Below are positions 22,901 to 34,564 of a DNA stretch of 64,000 nucleotides, piece after piece. Source of the stretch: Hydractinia symbiolongicarpus (Eukaryota > Cnidaria > Hydrozoa > Anthoathecata > Hydractiniidae). The stretch spans positions 23,312,001 through 23,376,000 of the forward strand of contig NC_079876.1 of NCBI RefSeq assembly GCF_029227915.1. The letters are read 5' to 3'. Within the stretch, counting starts at the first letter, position 1. Each line of letters opens with the position of its first letter. Below the pieces are notes generated by a model, which made no database searches, had not been told where the DNA came from, and saw only the letters and a list, made by a program, of their open reading frames with translations. Made by a program: the position numbers and the translations under genes.

Positions 22901-25900
22901 ATTTGAATTTGAAAAATCAGTTTTTACCTAGTTCCTCTGTAACATGCAGGCTGTTCTTTTTGTTTTTTGGTTAAAGGGTTGAAGTAACTAAAGTAAAGTT
23001 TCCATCATATTAGTTGGCTCTTCCTACACTAAAGCTAAAAAATCAAATTGATGCAATTAGGAAAATGAAGATTGCAAGAAGCATAGTGTTTGCAACATTC
23101 CATCATCGCTACCTTTTATCTTCTAACATCCCTGAAAAAGGATTTGGACACACCACCATAAGCTTGACCCAAGAGACGAAACGCTATTTAAAATCCCTGT
23201 AAGGAGGGAAAATTGTATGACTGTTCTGATATTAATAATGCTGAAATGATTGAGCAATCCTGTTCATAATTTTTTGGAAAATGGCACTGTTTTGGCTATT
23301 TTTCAAACTGCCAAAACAGCATTTCTGTCGAATGACCTGGAGCTGAAAGGAATTTTGCTGTGACAGATGTCTAGGACCAGTGAGGAGCATTGTAAATGCA
23401 CTAGTCACAGTTTCTGTGAGGTTAGCAATAAATATGCCACCTCGTGAATTTCCAGGAAACCGATAAAATTGATCATGCTAATATCAGCAAGAATTATTTC
23501 AGTTTGAGGAATCACATAAGCAAATGACCTAAGATCCTAATTCTGTTGTGAACATTAACAAGTAAACTTTGACAAGTTCAAAGTTTGTATAGGTATAATT
23601 TTGAAACACATTCTTTTAGAATATGTTTTTAATTTTTTGATTCTCATTTGATATAGATGGTTTTAAACACAATTATAGAACACAGTTAGAGTTCCAGCAA
23701 AAATGAGAGGATTGTTTAGGAAATAGAATTGGAAGAAAAGGGATTTCTATATTTCTTTTTTTGCCTCCACAAAATTATTACTTTATGATCCATACTGAAG
23801 TGGCTATTCTGTGCAAATATTTGGAAATAACTAGAAAATTCAACTTTCCTAATCAAACTTTAAATTTAGGAAAATGCACCATTAAAAGGTGGCAGAGGAC
23901 ATGCAAGTATAGTGTCAAAATGTAAGCTCTGTAGCCGAGAGAATTCAATTGGTATGCAAGTTATTTCAATTAATTTATTATTATTATTTTTTCATTTTCA
24001 ATGATTCTTCATTCTGCACAAAGTGTGTTCAATATCACAATGTGTTTCTGCAATTCTGGACATAATATTTTTGCAAATGGACCTTTTTTGGTTATTTCTC
24101 AAAATGGACAACTGTCATCACTTGGCCAGTACTCTGCATCCTGCAGGCTGCGAAAGTTTTACTTTGGCAGAGGTGTAGGCGGTGTGACCGCGGTCGAAAA
24201 TACACTACCAACCCTTTCCACAATGTCTACATTATGGAACAATCTACCCCACCACCTGTAAAAGGAGCAAAGAAGCGAGGAATCCAGGCCGACATCAGCA
24301 AAAATTAGTACCCTTTGAGATTTTAGATCTAACCAAATAAGCCTACGATCCAAAGTCCTAAGTCCACTGTGAACATTGACATGTGGAAAGTGGGAAGTTC
24401 TGGTCATGGTTGCCCTTCTTTGCAATAATTTATGTCTGGGATTGTGTATATGAAGTCTGAGTATTTTATGGTTTGAAAATTTCTATGTACCAAGCTGGAC
24501 ATATGGTTTTATTAATGACAAGTGCCAGTAGTTATTCATGTATAAAAATTAAAGGCACGTAATCACTGTTATCGATAAAAATTAAAATATACATTTTTTA
24601 TATTTATTTCAAAGTTTAGACGGAGTTATGACTTTCCTGAAAATTTGAGGATATAAAACCTACTAGAAATGGAAATAATGGTACTTCAATATCTTGAATT
24701 TATTGTTGTTTTTTTCCAGCCGCTATATTTGACGATCTTGTTGATCTCTTATTCACGTCTAATAAGGGGTCCGTTGCAAAATGTTTGTGTGAAACTGTAG
24801 GTAAGCAAGCGGCCTTATCTTTAAATGAGCACTGAGATGTAGTTCGATAAAATTGCCATTATGATAGGCTCCGTTCACACTGTTCTTTTTTGCTTGTTTT
24901 TCTTGGTGAAAAATGACATTCAAAAATGGAAAGAAATTTCTCGGGCTACTTAAGGTCAGTCCTTTTTTATTCGAGGGTCATTTTCAATATCTCAAGTTAA
25001 AAAGAATCTGGCATAATTTATTGGCCACCATATCATTATATGAATAGTAAAAGGCAGAATTCAATATTTCCGAGAAATTTTGATCACGTCATATGCCAAA
25101 AACGTGCTTTTCCCGCGCTTTTTTTCAAGCGGTTTCCGCTTCATTGAACAACAATTTTTGCGACAAAGGGTGTAAAAGCACGCCTTACGTGGTTTATTTA
25201 CAGGATAACCCTGTCGTAAATTTATATATATATGCAAATTGTCGAAAACGCACATTCTATTAATTCTAAAGCTATTTTTTGAAATTGACTACGTCATATC
25301 TTCACGAGAGGTAAATATTTCAATTTTATACAGAGTATTCGAAATACACTTCATGCCAAGACTTGCTTTTATGCTACTTCCTGCAACATTTAAGGTCCTT
25401 TAATGGTGCGGAAAACCGCCTGAAAAAAACTACAGGTAAAACGCGTTTATGGCGTATATGACGTCATAAAATTTTTTTACAAAAGTTAAATTCTAAGTTT
25501 TACTATTCATATAATGATATGGTGGCCAATAAATTATGCCACAATCTTTATAACTTGAGTTATTGAAAATGACACTAACATAAAAAAGGACTGGCCTTAA
25601 GTAGCCCGAGTTTGGTTCTGTTTAAAAAAGTGGCAGCGCGTAAAAACATCCGTATCACTTTCTCCACTTAGATTTAATTTTCTTCTATTCTATTCACCAT
25701 TGTTTTTGGAGACCAGACAAAACAAAACAGAAAGAAGAAATCACAGTATTGCCTTGTGGTTTTTAATTATGATAATTAATGCTTATCACGCTTTTTCTTT
25801 TTTTATTAGCATGACCAGGATTATTGCATATTATAAGCCAAAAAACCCAATGGGGGAGAATGGTCATTGTGATAGTTGAACGTAGTTAAAGCACTATGGA

Positions 25901-27199
25901 GATAATTAAATTTGGAGCATGAAAGGGAAAATTCTAAAAATTTAGGTATTCTAATTGTCCAGATCTGATACTGTCTCCAGAAGAAAACAAATAACTGTTT
26001 GAACAAAGGAAAATAATTAAAAAGTGAGACAGCTAGCGAGGCAAAGCTATCTTCAGAAACAACAACAAGAAGAGGTCGTTGTTGCAAAGAAGTCTGATTT
26101 TTGTAAGTTAAAACGTTTAAATAATAAAGAATAACATAGTTTTCTTATGTATATCTTTCAATTTTTACAATAAAATAGGCACCTAAAAAGAATTGCCTGG
26201 GTGATTACGCGCCTTTAATGAAGTGAAAACCTAACAAGTTACCAGTAGCCAACTTTTTAATGTAATGTATAAACAAACTTAAAATTTCCTTTCAACGAAA
26301 ACCAGTATAACAGAATAATACAGTTTGAATAATGAATATTTTTTAGATATCTTGAAAGAAACGATTACAGAGTACAATGTAAGTTAGATATATAGTGCTT
26401 AAAAAATGTTGAAGGATTTCCATGGCTATTTATCATAAAATGTTTTTTAGATTGAGCATTCTGGTTCATTTCACACTATTGTGGTTTTTGAATGCCGGGG
26501 AATGGAACCAACAGAATTCTCACCTAGAGTATGCGTAATATTTTAAAACTAACCTACTGTCTCTTTTTTTTAATACAGACAAAAAACTAAAGGCAATTTT
26601 ATTTGTTTTTTAGACTGGTTGGTCTGCTTCTGGTGCCGAGACTAACTCACAGTTCTTAGTTGACTTAACTGAGGTTAGTTTTTCTTGTTGTTGACAGGTC
26701 CAATATGTCTTTTTCAAAGTATAAAGCCTTTTAATTGTGATATTATCCTTATATGTTGTGGAGGTATTAACTTAAGGGGTGGGAGTGAGTTTAAGTTGAC
26801 TGAGTTTTATCCTTTATATAAGGACTTTTATGTGTTCGCTAATTTTAGCGTTCATAGTATCGTTCAATCTTTTATGGCAGTTTTCATTAGCTCTTCCTAT
26901 AATTTTAATGCACTAGTTGCATTACAAGATTTTGGAATTAGACTAATAGTAGTGTAAAACACACTCAATTCACTCTAGACGTTCGGTTTTGCTATGAAAT
27001 TTTTTGTTTTAGTTTCATTCAGTTTAACTTAGTATTGCGTTCTGTAATAGAAAAAGAATACAATAACATGAAAATATTTTTACAATAACATAAAATATTT
27101 TCTGCTTTGATTTAGGGCGACTGGTGCGATTTCGATGAGAAAGCCTCTGTCAGTGTTGGTATTTATGAAATTGAGCATAAATTTGTAAAAGTTCATTAA
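19958..27199 (+). CDS. CZIB: CXXC-motif zinc-binding protein (UPF0587/C1orf123), eight exons
   Basis: A small cytosolic zinc-binding protein of unclear role. Exons read with matching phases: 19958-19963 (ATGGTG), 20368-20451, 22737-22793, 23870-23951, 26347-26378, 26451-26528, 26614-26673, 27116-27199; all junctions are GT-AG. They sum to 483 bases, 160 residues, the length I recall for the human protein. Landmarks: KIGLQFKSTLENLTNL, DDFRWYVK, first CXXC in KCLNCGEE, LKGGRGHASIVSKC, second CXXC in CKLCSRENSI, VVFECRGMEPTEFSP, WSASGAETNSQF and GDWCDFDEKASVSVG. The four zinc cysteines are present. The two-codon first exon is the weakest part: it is chosen because it gives ATG, phase 0 and a GTATGT donor, and matches the family's M-x-K start. 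Introns carry tandem repeats and a long-TIR MITE. Confidence 0.92.
20825..20890. repeat. short direct duplication
   Basis: GGTGATATCATCAATCTG then TTTTTTTGT is followed at once by a near copy, in intron 2 of CZIB. Confidence 0.7.
21836..22480. repeat. tandem repeat, about 127-bp unit, five copies
   Basis: The marker AGCATACTTT recurs at about 21898, 22024, 22152, 22280 and 22409. Each unit also has TTTTGGCCTGAAATGACATT and TCAAAATTTTGATGTC. The later copies are the most alike, which points to recent expansion at the 3' side. It lies in intron 2 of CZIB. Confidence 0.85.
22606..22636. repeat. hairpin with TTCG tetraloop
   Basis: GAATTTCC pairs with GGAAATTC, and inside it CGCC-TTCG-GGCG forms a second stem closed by a TTCG loop. 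It lies about 100 bases before CZIB exon 3. Confidence 0.6.
23290..24420. repeat. two diverged copies of an unknown repeat flanking CZIB exon 4
   Basis: About 23290-23570 and 24070-24400 share an ordered series of similar blocks: TTTTGGCTATTTTTCAAA / TTTTTGGTTATTTCTCAAA, CATCAGCAAAAATTA-like, and CTAAG.TCC ... TGTGAACATT.ACA. Divergence is high and alignment by eye is only approximate. Confidence 0.4.
24940..25610. mobile_element. MITE with ~110-bp terminal inverted repeats
   Basis: The left end starts CTCGGGCTACTTAAGGTCAG and runs through TTGGCCACCATATCATTATA to about 25052. The right end (about 25498-25610) is its reverse complement with few differences. Both ends are bordered by TTT, a possible 3-bp target duplication. 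The interior has no coding frame but contains further inverted pieces (CACGTCATATGCC... / ...GCGTATATGACGTCA). It is inserted in intron 4 of CZIB. I cannot name its superfamily. Confidence 0.8.
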
Positions 27200-28216
27200 G
27201 TTGATAAAAGTGGATTTTTAACAGGATATAATAGTCATATTTTCAAAGAATTTTTAACTGATACTGTAACAAATTTTAGTATTTAAATTATTTATAGGTA
27301 GTTCTTGTTCTTTCTTTCTTAAATTTCTTGGATTTCTCTTATTTTTTGTTTTGGATTTTTTTTGTCTTTTTATTATCCTCTAATGCACCACTTCCTGTTT
27401 AATGTTGTTATCATTGTTGTTCAAATTCATTAGAAGAGAGAAGAGGTTGGTATATATGTATATCTGCCAATCCTAGTCATCATTCAGAAAGATTTTCACT
27501 TAGTCAATGTCTGTATGATATTAACACTTTCAGTTATATTAAAATATAGAAAAGAAATACTATGTTTATCAGGATTTAAGTCCTTGCTTAAAAATACCTC
27601 CCCCCCCACTGTAAAAGAGCACGTTATTCATTGAAGCAAATATGCAACTTTCTCGAATTAAAGTTCCTGATACGAAATATTTGTGAATTATTTTAAAATC
27701 ATAGAATCTTACCAGTGACAATCTTTCTAAATAAACAAATAAATCCCACTCTTATAATAAGTGCTTCAGTTGAAATAGCATCGCTTGCAGAGAAGTCATA
27801 CATTCATTTTTTTAAAATGGAGGATGGTTATAGTTATATTGATTACCGTGCTTATGACTTCAAATAATTTTGATTGTATTTTTGGTAAAACACAAGTGTC
27901 ACCGTTTTGGTTAAGTTTCTAATGTGAGATTATGTTGTATTTAAGTGTAAATAATAGTATGTCTATAACTGGTAAGTTTTACAAAAAGATGTTGTGAGAA
28001 TATATACATGAACTTTTTGTGATAGTTAAGACTTGGCTTTCCATAAAAACATTTTTTTTCTATCATAATTTGATTTTGTTCATACTTCACTTGAAATGGT
28101 CACAGTGTATAACAAGTTGAGTGATAATGATACTGTAATAACTATTATTTTTTTGATCAACTTGTCTTTCATTGCAACTCTTGTTTCTCAGTTGTGTTAT
28201 ATTAAGTTATTTGTAA
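27200..28216. other. intergenic region CZIB to C9orf72
   Basis: About 1 kb, AT-rich, holding the 3' end of CZIB and the promoter of C9orf72. A C8 run occurs at about 27600. No other gene is seen. Confidence 0.5.
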
Positions 28217-31200
28217 ATGGCGAATGATGGAAGGATGGGGAGTGGAGAAAGTGAATTTCACATCAACAACTTACGACCTGGTCGTATTAAATCTTCATTG
28301 TTCACTGCCATTATGTTAGCCTATTGGGACAACGTAATGGGTCCAATGATTACAAAAGTTTGGAAAGGAAACGACAAAGTTGAGATCAATGAAGAAATAA
28401 TCAATTATGTTTCCAACCATACCTTGAGTGGTGAATTATGCCGTCAGACAGAAAAAAATACGATTGACCCAAAGTTGTATGTGTTGTCAGATTTGGGTTA
28501 TATTTTTTTTGCAGTCATATTCAACGGCCATTCTAAAATGGGCCAGACAATTACAAGCCTCTCGTTTATTATGGCATATACAGACTTAGAAAAATATCTA
28601 CTGTTACAAGATTTTATTAACAAACAAGTTAAACTGGCAGTGTTAAAGTATAGAATACTACAGCGAAAGGTATACCTTTTTTTTGGTTGTTCCAGTTTAA
28701 AAAAAATTACAACGATAAGTGTCAATTTAATGCGTTTCGTAATTCTGAAGTTGTTGTTAAATAGAGATGAAACTTACCACAAATGTTGCCCAGACCTTAA
28801 GTATCAACCTGGACAGAAAAATTAATGATGTCAACATATTTGCTAATGACGTCATCAAATTTGCGGAAATGGGTAAAAACTAGCCTAAATTTAAGATTTA
28901 CAAAATATTTGTATAGTTGCTTTATATATATTAAAAAAAACATGTTTGAGGCTAAAAAAAGGTAAAAAACATAACTACAAACCTATAAAAAGTTATGAAA
29001 GAAAGTTGAACAGAGGGACTGATTCAGTTCCCTCTCCCATAGTACAAGTAAGGGATAAGGCATTGTCTACTTGGCTTATATATGACAGTTTTTTAAAAAC
29101 AATATGTGTTTACAAAGGTAATCTTGTTTAATTTAATCAGCTTTCATTTGAAAATTTATCACCTTACGATTGGATTGCTATTTAGCTTTAAATATACCAA
29201 AAAATATTTTAGTTTCTCTAAATTAGTAGTATTTCTTTTTTAGGATTTAGGAAATGCAGTGAAAGTGTTTTCGTCTTACATGAAGTCATTTGCAAAAACA
29301 ATAGACAGCCTTGAGCACTCCAACATACCTGAAAATATATGTGTATGTACAACTGTGTTTTTTATCTTGTGTGGACATTTGCCTAAATTGTTTCATTCAC
29401 GAACAAAAAGTTATAATTATGAGAAACGTTAGTGTGTCTTTTAGTGAACAACGTGGTGAGGTGAATTATGTTTTTCGCTATGTTTAGATCAACAACACTG
29501 TTTTTGGAGAAAGCGAAGAAGCAAATGATTCATTATTACTGGATTCAAAGTTCTTGATGAAGTTAGTACTACTTGATCTTTCATATGTACATGTTTATTT
29601 TGTTCTTGTGCAGCCGATTGTTGGCTTCATTTTCTGTAAAAGGCCAAAAAAAATAGAAAGCCATATTCAGTGATTTTTATTTCAAACCAAAAAATGATTT
29701 CTTAAATTTATATTTCCTTGTCAAACGTCGCTGTTATCTCTGAAACAACTTAGGAATAAAAAAATGCTTAAAAACAAAATAATGCTGCTAAATTGTATTT
29801 TTCTTCTGTTCCATTACATTTTTTTTTTCTGAAGTGAAATTCAACCTTGCTCACTCAATGTTTCTTAACATTAGATCAATTACATCACATCTTCAAACAT
29901 GTGGATGCACCATTGTGATTGGTCGACATCCCTACAAAATAAATCTTGTAAGTTGGTATTTTATACGATTATTGTTTCGTGTAGAAAACTATCAACATTT
30001 TATCACGGATTGAAATTTCCAGCCAGTTTTCACCGCTTTCTTATTCCAAATTATTTCGATTTATTCTCTTGACAAAATCGTATTGTTTTTAATTTATGGC
30101 AATGTACAAAACATCCCAGCTACTATTTCTTTATAAAGTGGCTGTACTGATGGAATAACATCCACGACCTCGAAAGCCCATGGAAAAATCCACAGGAAAT
30201 CCGCCTGTTGCTACTCGCTGCCATCATCTTCGAGTTTCAGGACATTATAATATATCTTTGTGTCACGAGTGAATTGAATATGGAGATAGTAGCTATAGAA
30301 TAAAAAGAGGAAAAATATTATTATAATTTTGATTAGTAATTTTTCAGATGATTGATACGTTGGCACTATTTCTGTCTCCTGGTGAGCGCTGCTGTTCCCG
30401 TTATGCCAATGTGGAGAAGAAATATGTTTTCAATATGGATTTGTATTTGCAAGGAATTATCGACGTAAGCTATAATACTATTCGTATTTACTTTTTTTTA
30501 ACAATTATATTAGCGGTTGACCAATCTTAAGTTGCAACTTTAATTATTGCGTCCAAAATGAAAGAAATAAAAAATTTTCAATTTTTCTTTGTGAATAATT
30601 TGTAAATTCCTTAATTTCTTTTATTTATTTAGTAAAAGGTTAATCTTTAGACAAAAATATATTGCTAACAAAAACATTTGGCTATCCAAGGAATAAGCGT
30701 AACCGCTTTAGGTAGCACCCTACTACCTAAAGCGAGTACCCTTGTCGAACCTAATTGCTTGAATCACCCTCTGTAAAAATTCAACATTTAAAAACAAATG
30801 ATCGTTTTGTCATTTTAATTATTCTTGGTAACCTAATTGTAGGGTGAAAATCCGGATTAAAAAAATATCCAGCAGAATTAAAAAATAAAAGAAAATGATG
30901 TTCTTTTTTAAAAGTAAAGCCTTTAAAATGTCAAAAGAAAGACAAGCAGTACATGCTACTCAAGAAAAATAAATAGTCGAACATTGTGACACAAAAGTCT
31001 GAATTAATGGCATTAGTCAGAATTAATGGCATTTCGTTCAACGAGGTCGGATAACAGAATTTGAATAAGAAATTAATCCCTCAACCTTTGCTCATCAGTT
31101 ACATTACAAAAAGTTAGTTCCCATTAGAATATGGACTAAACAATTGCCCATTATATAAGCTGTACCATGCCAAGCAAGCCTAATTCACAAACCGAGTAGT

Positions 31201-34200
31201 GCCGCACAGCTGAGCTTGTTGTGCCGCATGCCTTAGCTTGGCTTGACCAGACTGTGTAAAACCGAATGCTCAGCCGAGCTGTGCGTAATGTTATAAAACT
31301 GTTTATTTAGGAAAAAGTAGGTAAATACAGCTACAATATTTAAAATTTAGGTGGCCTTCCTTTGGCTTGACTCGGCTCTTATAAAACGGTGTGCTAAGCC
31401 GAACAGAATCTGGGCATGCTCAAATTGTTATGAATTTGGCTCGGCACGGCTTGATTATATAATAGGCCTCAGCTGCATGGTTCGTTACTTTTGATACATT
31501 TTTTAATTTAGATTATTTATGATTGAGAAGCAGGGTTAAATTGCTTAAGTATTTCACTAAATATTTTAAGAATTATCAAAACTATAATGAGAAACATATT
31601 TTTAGTTGTAAATGTCTTTTACTTTTATGAATTTAATTACGTTCAATTTTACAAGAAATTTAGGCTGACAATCGTTTATTACTCTTTTCTCACTACTTTT
31701 TTTTTCGTGCTTCTTAATTCTCCACACAATGCAATCATTTATTATGAAAGTAAAATTGTGTTGTTGACGTGTTCGTATTCAGACTGAGGGTAGATAGTTT
31801 CATCCCGGTTTTGTGTAACATAACATTGTATAGAGTTTTTGCTGTGCTTAGCTTGGCAGGATAGAAAATTAAAAACATCCTACTTGTTGAGGCTAGTAGT
31901 GTATATTAAAACAATGTTGTTATAAAAACAAATATGCATTATTCCTTGATTTGTTTATTTGTCTTCTTCACACATCTATAAGCCATGGCGAGAGACTGAA
32001 ATTCGACAAAACTCCAAAATATCTTGGAGTCACACTGAATCGAACCGTGACCTACAAACAGCATCTGATGGAAGTTTCCTCTAAAGTCTCCAAAAGGAAC
32101 AGCCCACTGAAAACACTTGCCAGCAACAAATGGGGTGCAGATTTTTCAACGCTGAGAACGTCTGCCCTAGCCCTATGCTGTTCTGTTGCAGAATATTGCT
32201 CCCCTGTCTGGAGTCAAAGTCATCACTGCAACAAGATCGACACCTCATTGAACGAGTGTCTCAGACTTGTAAGTGGCTGCATAAAAGCCACACCGACAGA
32301 ACTTCTACCGATACTGTGTGGAATCGAACCTGCAGACATAAGAAGAGACAGAAACATTCTTGAACTCCACAAACGTACCCTTTCTGACGGTCATATGATT
32401 GCCGACATAAGAACACAACCATTGTTGGACAACAGGTTAAAGAGTAGAATACCGCTATCAACCCCAATGCACTCACTAGCCCTTGAAAACGATTCGAGTT
32501 CTCCAAAATCATGGGCTGCAGCAACTTGGAAAACACGGTGGCGAGAATCGAACTTTCGACTCAAACAATTCATACCAGATCCGTCGGATAAACCTAATGG
32601 TAACGACCTCGAGCGCCGACATTGGGTGTTGCTAAATCGTATCCGCTCAGGCTACGGAAGATATGCTAACTTCATGCATAGAATTGGATTAGTTGATAGC
32701 CCAAATTGCGTCTGTGGTGAAATTCAAACCCCACAACATGTACTGACATGCCAAAGAATTGATATCCGAGGCAATATCGGAACTGTTGATGATGATTTTC
32801 GTTCGTGGCTACGTGATAATACTATTTTAGATATATGATAGGATTTTATCATATGTTTTATCATATGTTTTGGAATGTATATCTAGATTATCAGTGTCAT
32901 ACTCTACTGTTCATACGCATATATATATATTTATATATACACATCTATCTAGGAACCTGAAAGCGTTTACATGGTGATTTCAAGCAAAAACATTCTTCTC
33001 AACACTTTTTCAGTTTCTTTAATCAACGTGGATGAAAAAACAGTGCAACAAACATCTCCTCTGAACGAACACGGCATAATGAGGAAAGATTTTTTAAAAA
33101 GTGAACTCGGAATGCTTCTTCATGGTTCAGAGGCACCAATATATCCTTACCAGTAAGCGTATTTGTTTCTTCATCGATGTAGAAAACCCTATCATGTCTT
33201 GATTGTTACTTTTACTTGGTACCAGCATTTGTAGACGATCAAAGTTTATTAAAGGGAACACGCAGTAAATAAAAAATTTGGACGTATATTAAAGAATTTT
33301 TTTTAAAAAAAAATCTTTTTGTTCACAAGATATTCACATTTAAATAATTTTAGATTTAATTATGCTGCATAAATTATGATTTCATATTCAAGGGATAACA
33401 AGTTTTAACATTTTCTGTCATCAGTAATTTTAGACCTCTCATGTATATTCAAACTTTATTAATGCATAGATCCAATAACTTGGGACCTGCATGTCGGTTT
33501 ACAATCAATGTTTCCCTTTAAATAAATATTCCGTTTTGATTCTAGCCAGCTGTTTACTGCAGAATTTGGTGATATTTCAATAATGGTGCAACAATTTATA
33601 ACTGAGGTATGGTTTTTATACAGAAACCTATTCCAGTTCTAACTAGACATTTTAAGAATCTCAGAGAGCTGATTAACACATAGTTTTTGTTATGCATTGC
33701 ATTCCATTTTGGTTAGCGCGAGAACCTTTTTAAGCCAGCTTCCAACTTCCAACTTTAACTTAATACCTTTACTTTCAAGTTAGTGATTTAAATCGCGCCT
33801 ATGTTTAGTTGCATTTTGCTTTTTATTTTAGCTCTTCGCCATTCCAAACAAGTGTTCCATTCGCAGAAAGCATGTGGAGAATTTTAAATTGTTGTTAAAG
33901 CACAAATCTCAGACACTGCTTTCTTATGTGGAAGAAAAAAGGTGAGCTACAGTTGTTTATAGATAGACATGTTCAATCTGCTTTATTGTAGTGGTCAGCT
34001 CGTACGAGCATCATCTCTTTAATAATAATCCATATTCGGTATTCCGTCTGTCTGTTTGTGCGCGAGAAAAAAGTCGTGTTACAGAAACACGAAATGTGAT
34101 ATATAAAGGACGGGCGAGCTCATGGAATTATCCACGGGCTACTGACTAGTCTATCTGTGAGCTAAAGATGGTAGCTGCAAGTAACGACGAGGAAATCCCC

Positions 34201-34564
34201 GTGTATTTTTCCACGGATTTACGACTAGTCTTCAACTATTTCACTTGTAAGTTTGATCTACCATTTAACACAACCAATGTGTCAAAATTTCAGCAAATTT
34301 TCGCCAACTTTGCCAACAGAAATTATCTCATCTAATTCTCTTCTATTTCAATTCCACCATTTTGTTTCTAGTGATATGGGCAAAGAAGCATTGTCCATAC
34401 ATCAAATACGACAATTGAAACAAGATCTATCCATCCACTCAGACTCGGATTTTCGCATGATTTTGGCAGCAGCGGAAAAGATCCACCCTGGCATAGCAGT
34501 ATTTATGGAAGGAGATGACTACATCAAGGAGAGAGAAATTCAGGCAGTACTTGAAGCTTTTTAA
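28217..34564 (+). CDS. C9orf72: C9orf72 ortholog (DENN-family protein), nine exons found
   Basis: Ortholog of the DENN-type protein that, with SMCR8 and WDR41 in vertebrates, regulates small GTPases in autophagy and lysosome traffic. Exons: 28217-28669, 29244-29342, 29488-29561, 29875-29947, 30348-30464, 32953-33152, 33546-33606, 33832-33941, 34372-34564; all GT-AG with matching phases, 459 residues (human 481). Landmarks: AYWDNVMGPMITKVW, NYVSNHTLSGELCRQ and LYVLSDLGYIFFAVIF in exon 1 (uDENN/longin part); SSYMKSFAKTIDSLE; SITSHLQTCGCTIVIG; LALFLSPGERCCSRYA; YLQGIID; RKDFLKSELGMLL; LKQDLSIHSDSDF; ILAAAEKIHPGIAVF. A small exon may be missing between exons 1 and 2: a 42-base candidate ends at about 29047 (SVPSPIVQ, donor GTAAGG). 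The intron before the 32953 exon holds a LINE fragment and a MITE-like element. I see no GGGGCC repeat array. Confidence 0.94.
30704..30734. repeat. perfect 12-bp inverted repeat, 7-base loop
   Basis: CGCTTTAGGTAG, CACCCTA, CTACCTAAAGCG, in the long intron of the C9orf72 gene. Confidence 0.8.
31140..31470. mobile_element. MITE-like element with imperfect inverted ends
   Basis: The left end GCCCATTATATAAGCTGTAC resembles the reverse complement of the right end, which finishes GATTATATAATAGGC. Inside, AGCCGAGC/GCTTGGCTTG-type words are repeated in both orientations. It is non-coding and lies in the C9orf72 intron. Ends and superfamily are uncertain. Confidence 0.45.
31951..32940 (+). mobile_element. 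5'-truncated Jockey/I-like LINE in a C9orf72 intron
   Basis: A 295-codon open frame to 32838 encodes only the C-terminal part of a LINE protein: TPKYLGVTLNRTVTYKQHL, ALALCCSVAEYCSPVWSQS, GIEPADIRRDRNI, and a terminal CCHC-like finger CVCGEIQTPQHVLTC. The catalytic RT and endonuclease domains are absent, as expected for truncated reverse transcription. The frame has no stop, suggesting a recent insertion. It is on the same strand as the host gene, and its AT-repeat tail ends within a few bases of the acceptor of the 32953 exon, so it may supply part of that acceptor's pyrimidine region. Confidence 0.75.
34014..34149 (+). mobile_element. non-autonomous Helitron-like element, copy 2
   Basis: Begins TCTCTTTAATAATAATCC after an A and contains GATATATAAAGGACGGGCGA as in the copy at 40089. 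It ends in a hairpin (CATGGAATTATCCACGGG) and CTAG followed by T. It lies in the last intron of C9orf72. Confidence 0.65.
34150..34228 (+). mobile_element. second Helitron-like 3' terminus in tandem
   Basis: Directly after copy 2, another hairpin (CCCCGTGTATTTTTCCACGG) is followed by ...ACGACTAG then T. This is a complete 3' end without its own 5' end. Confidence 0.55.

Noticed and set aside
32130-32573. Frames of 77, 91 and 60 codons within the intronic LINE
   Set aside because: Shadows of the 295-codon LINE frame.
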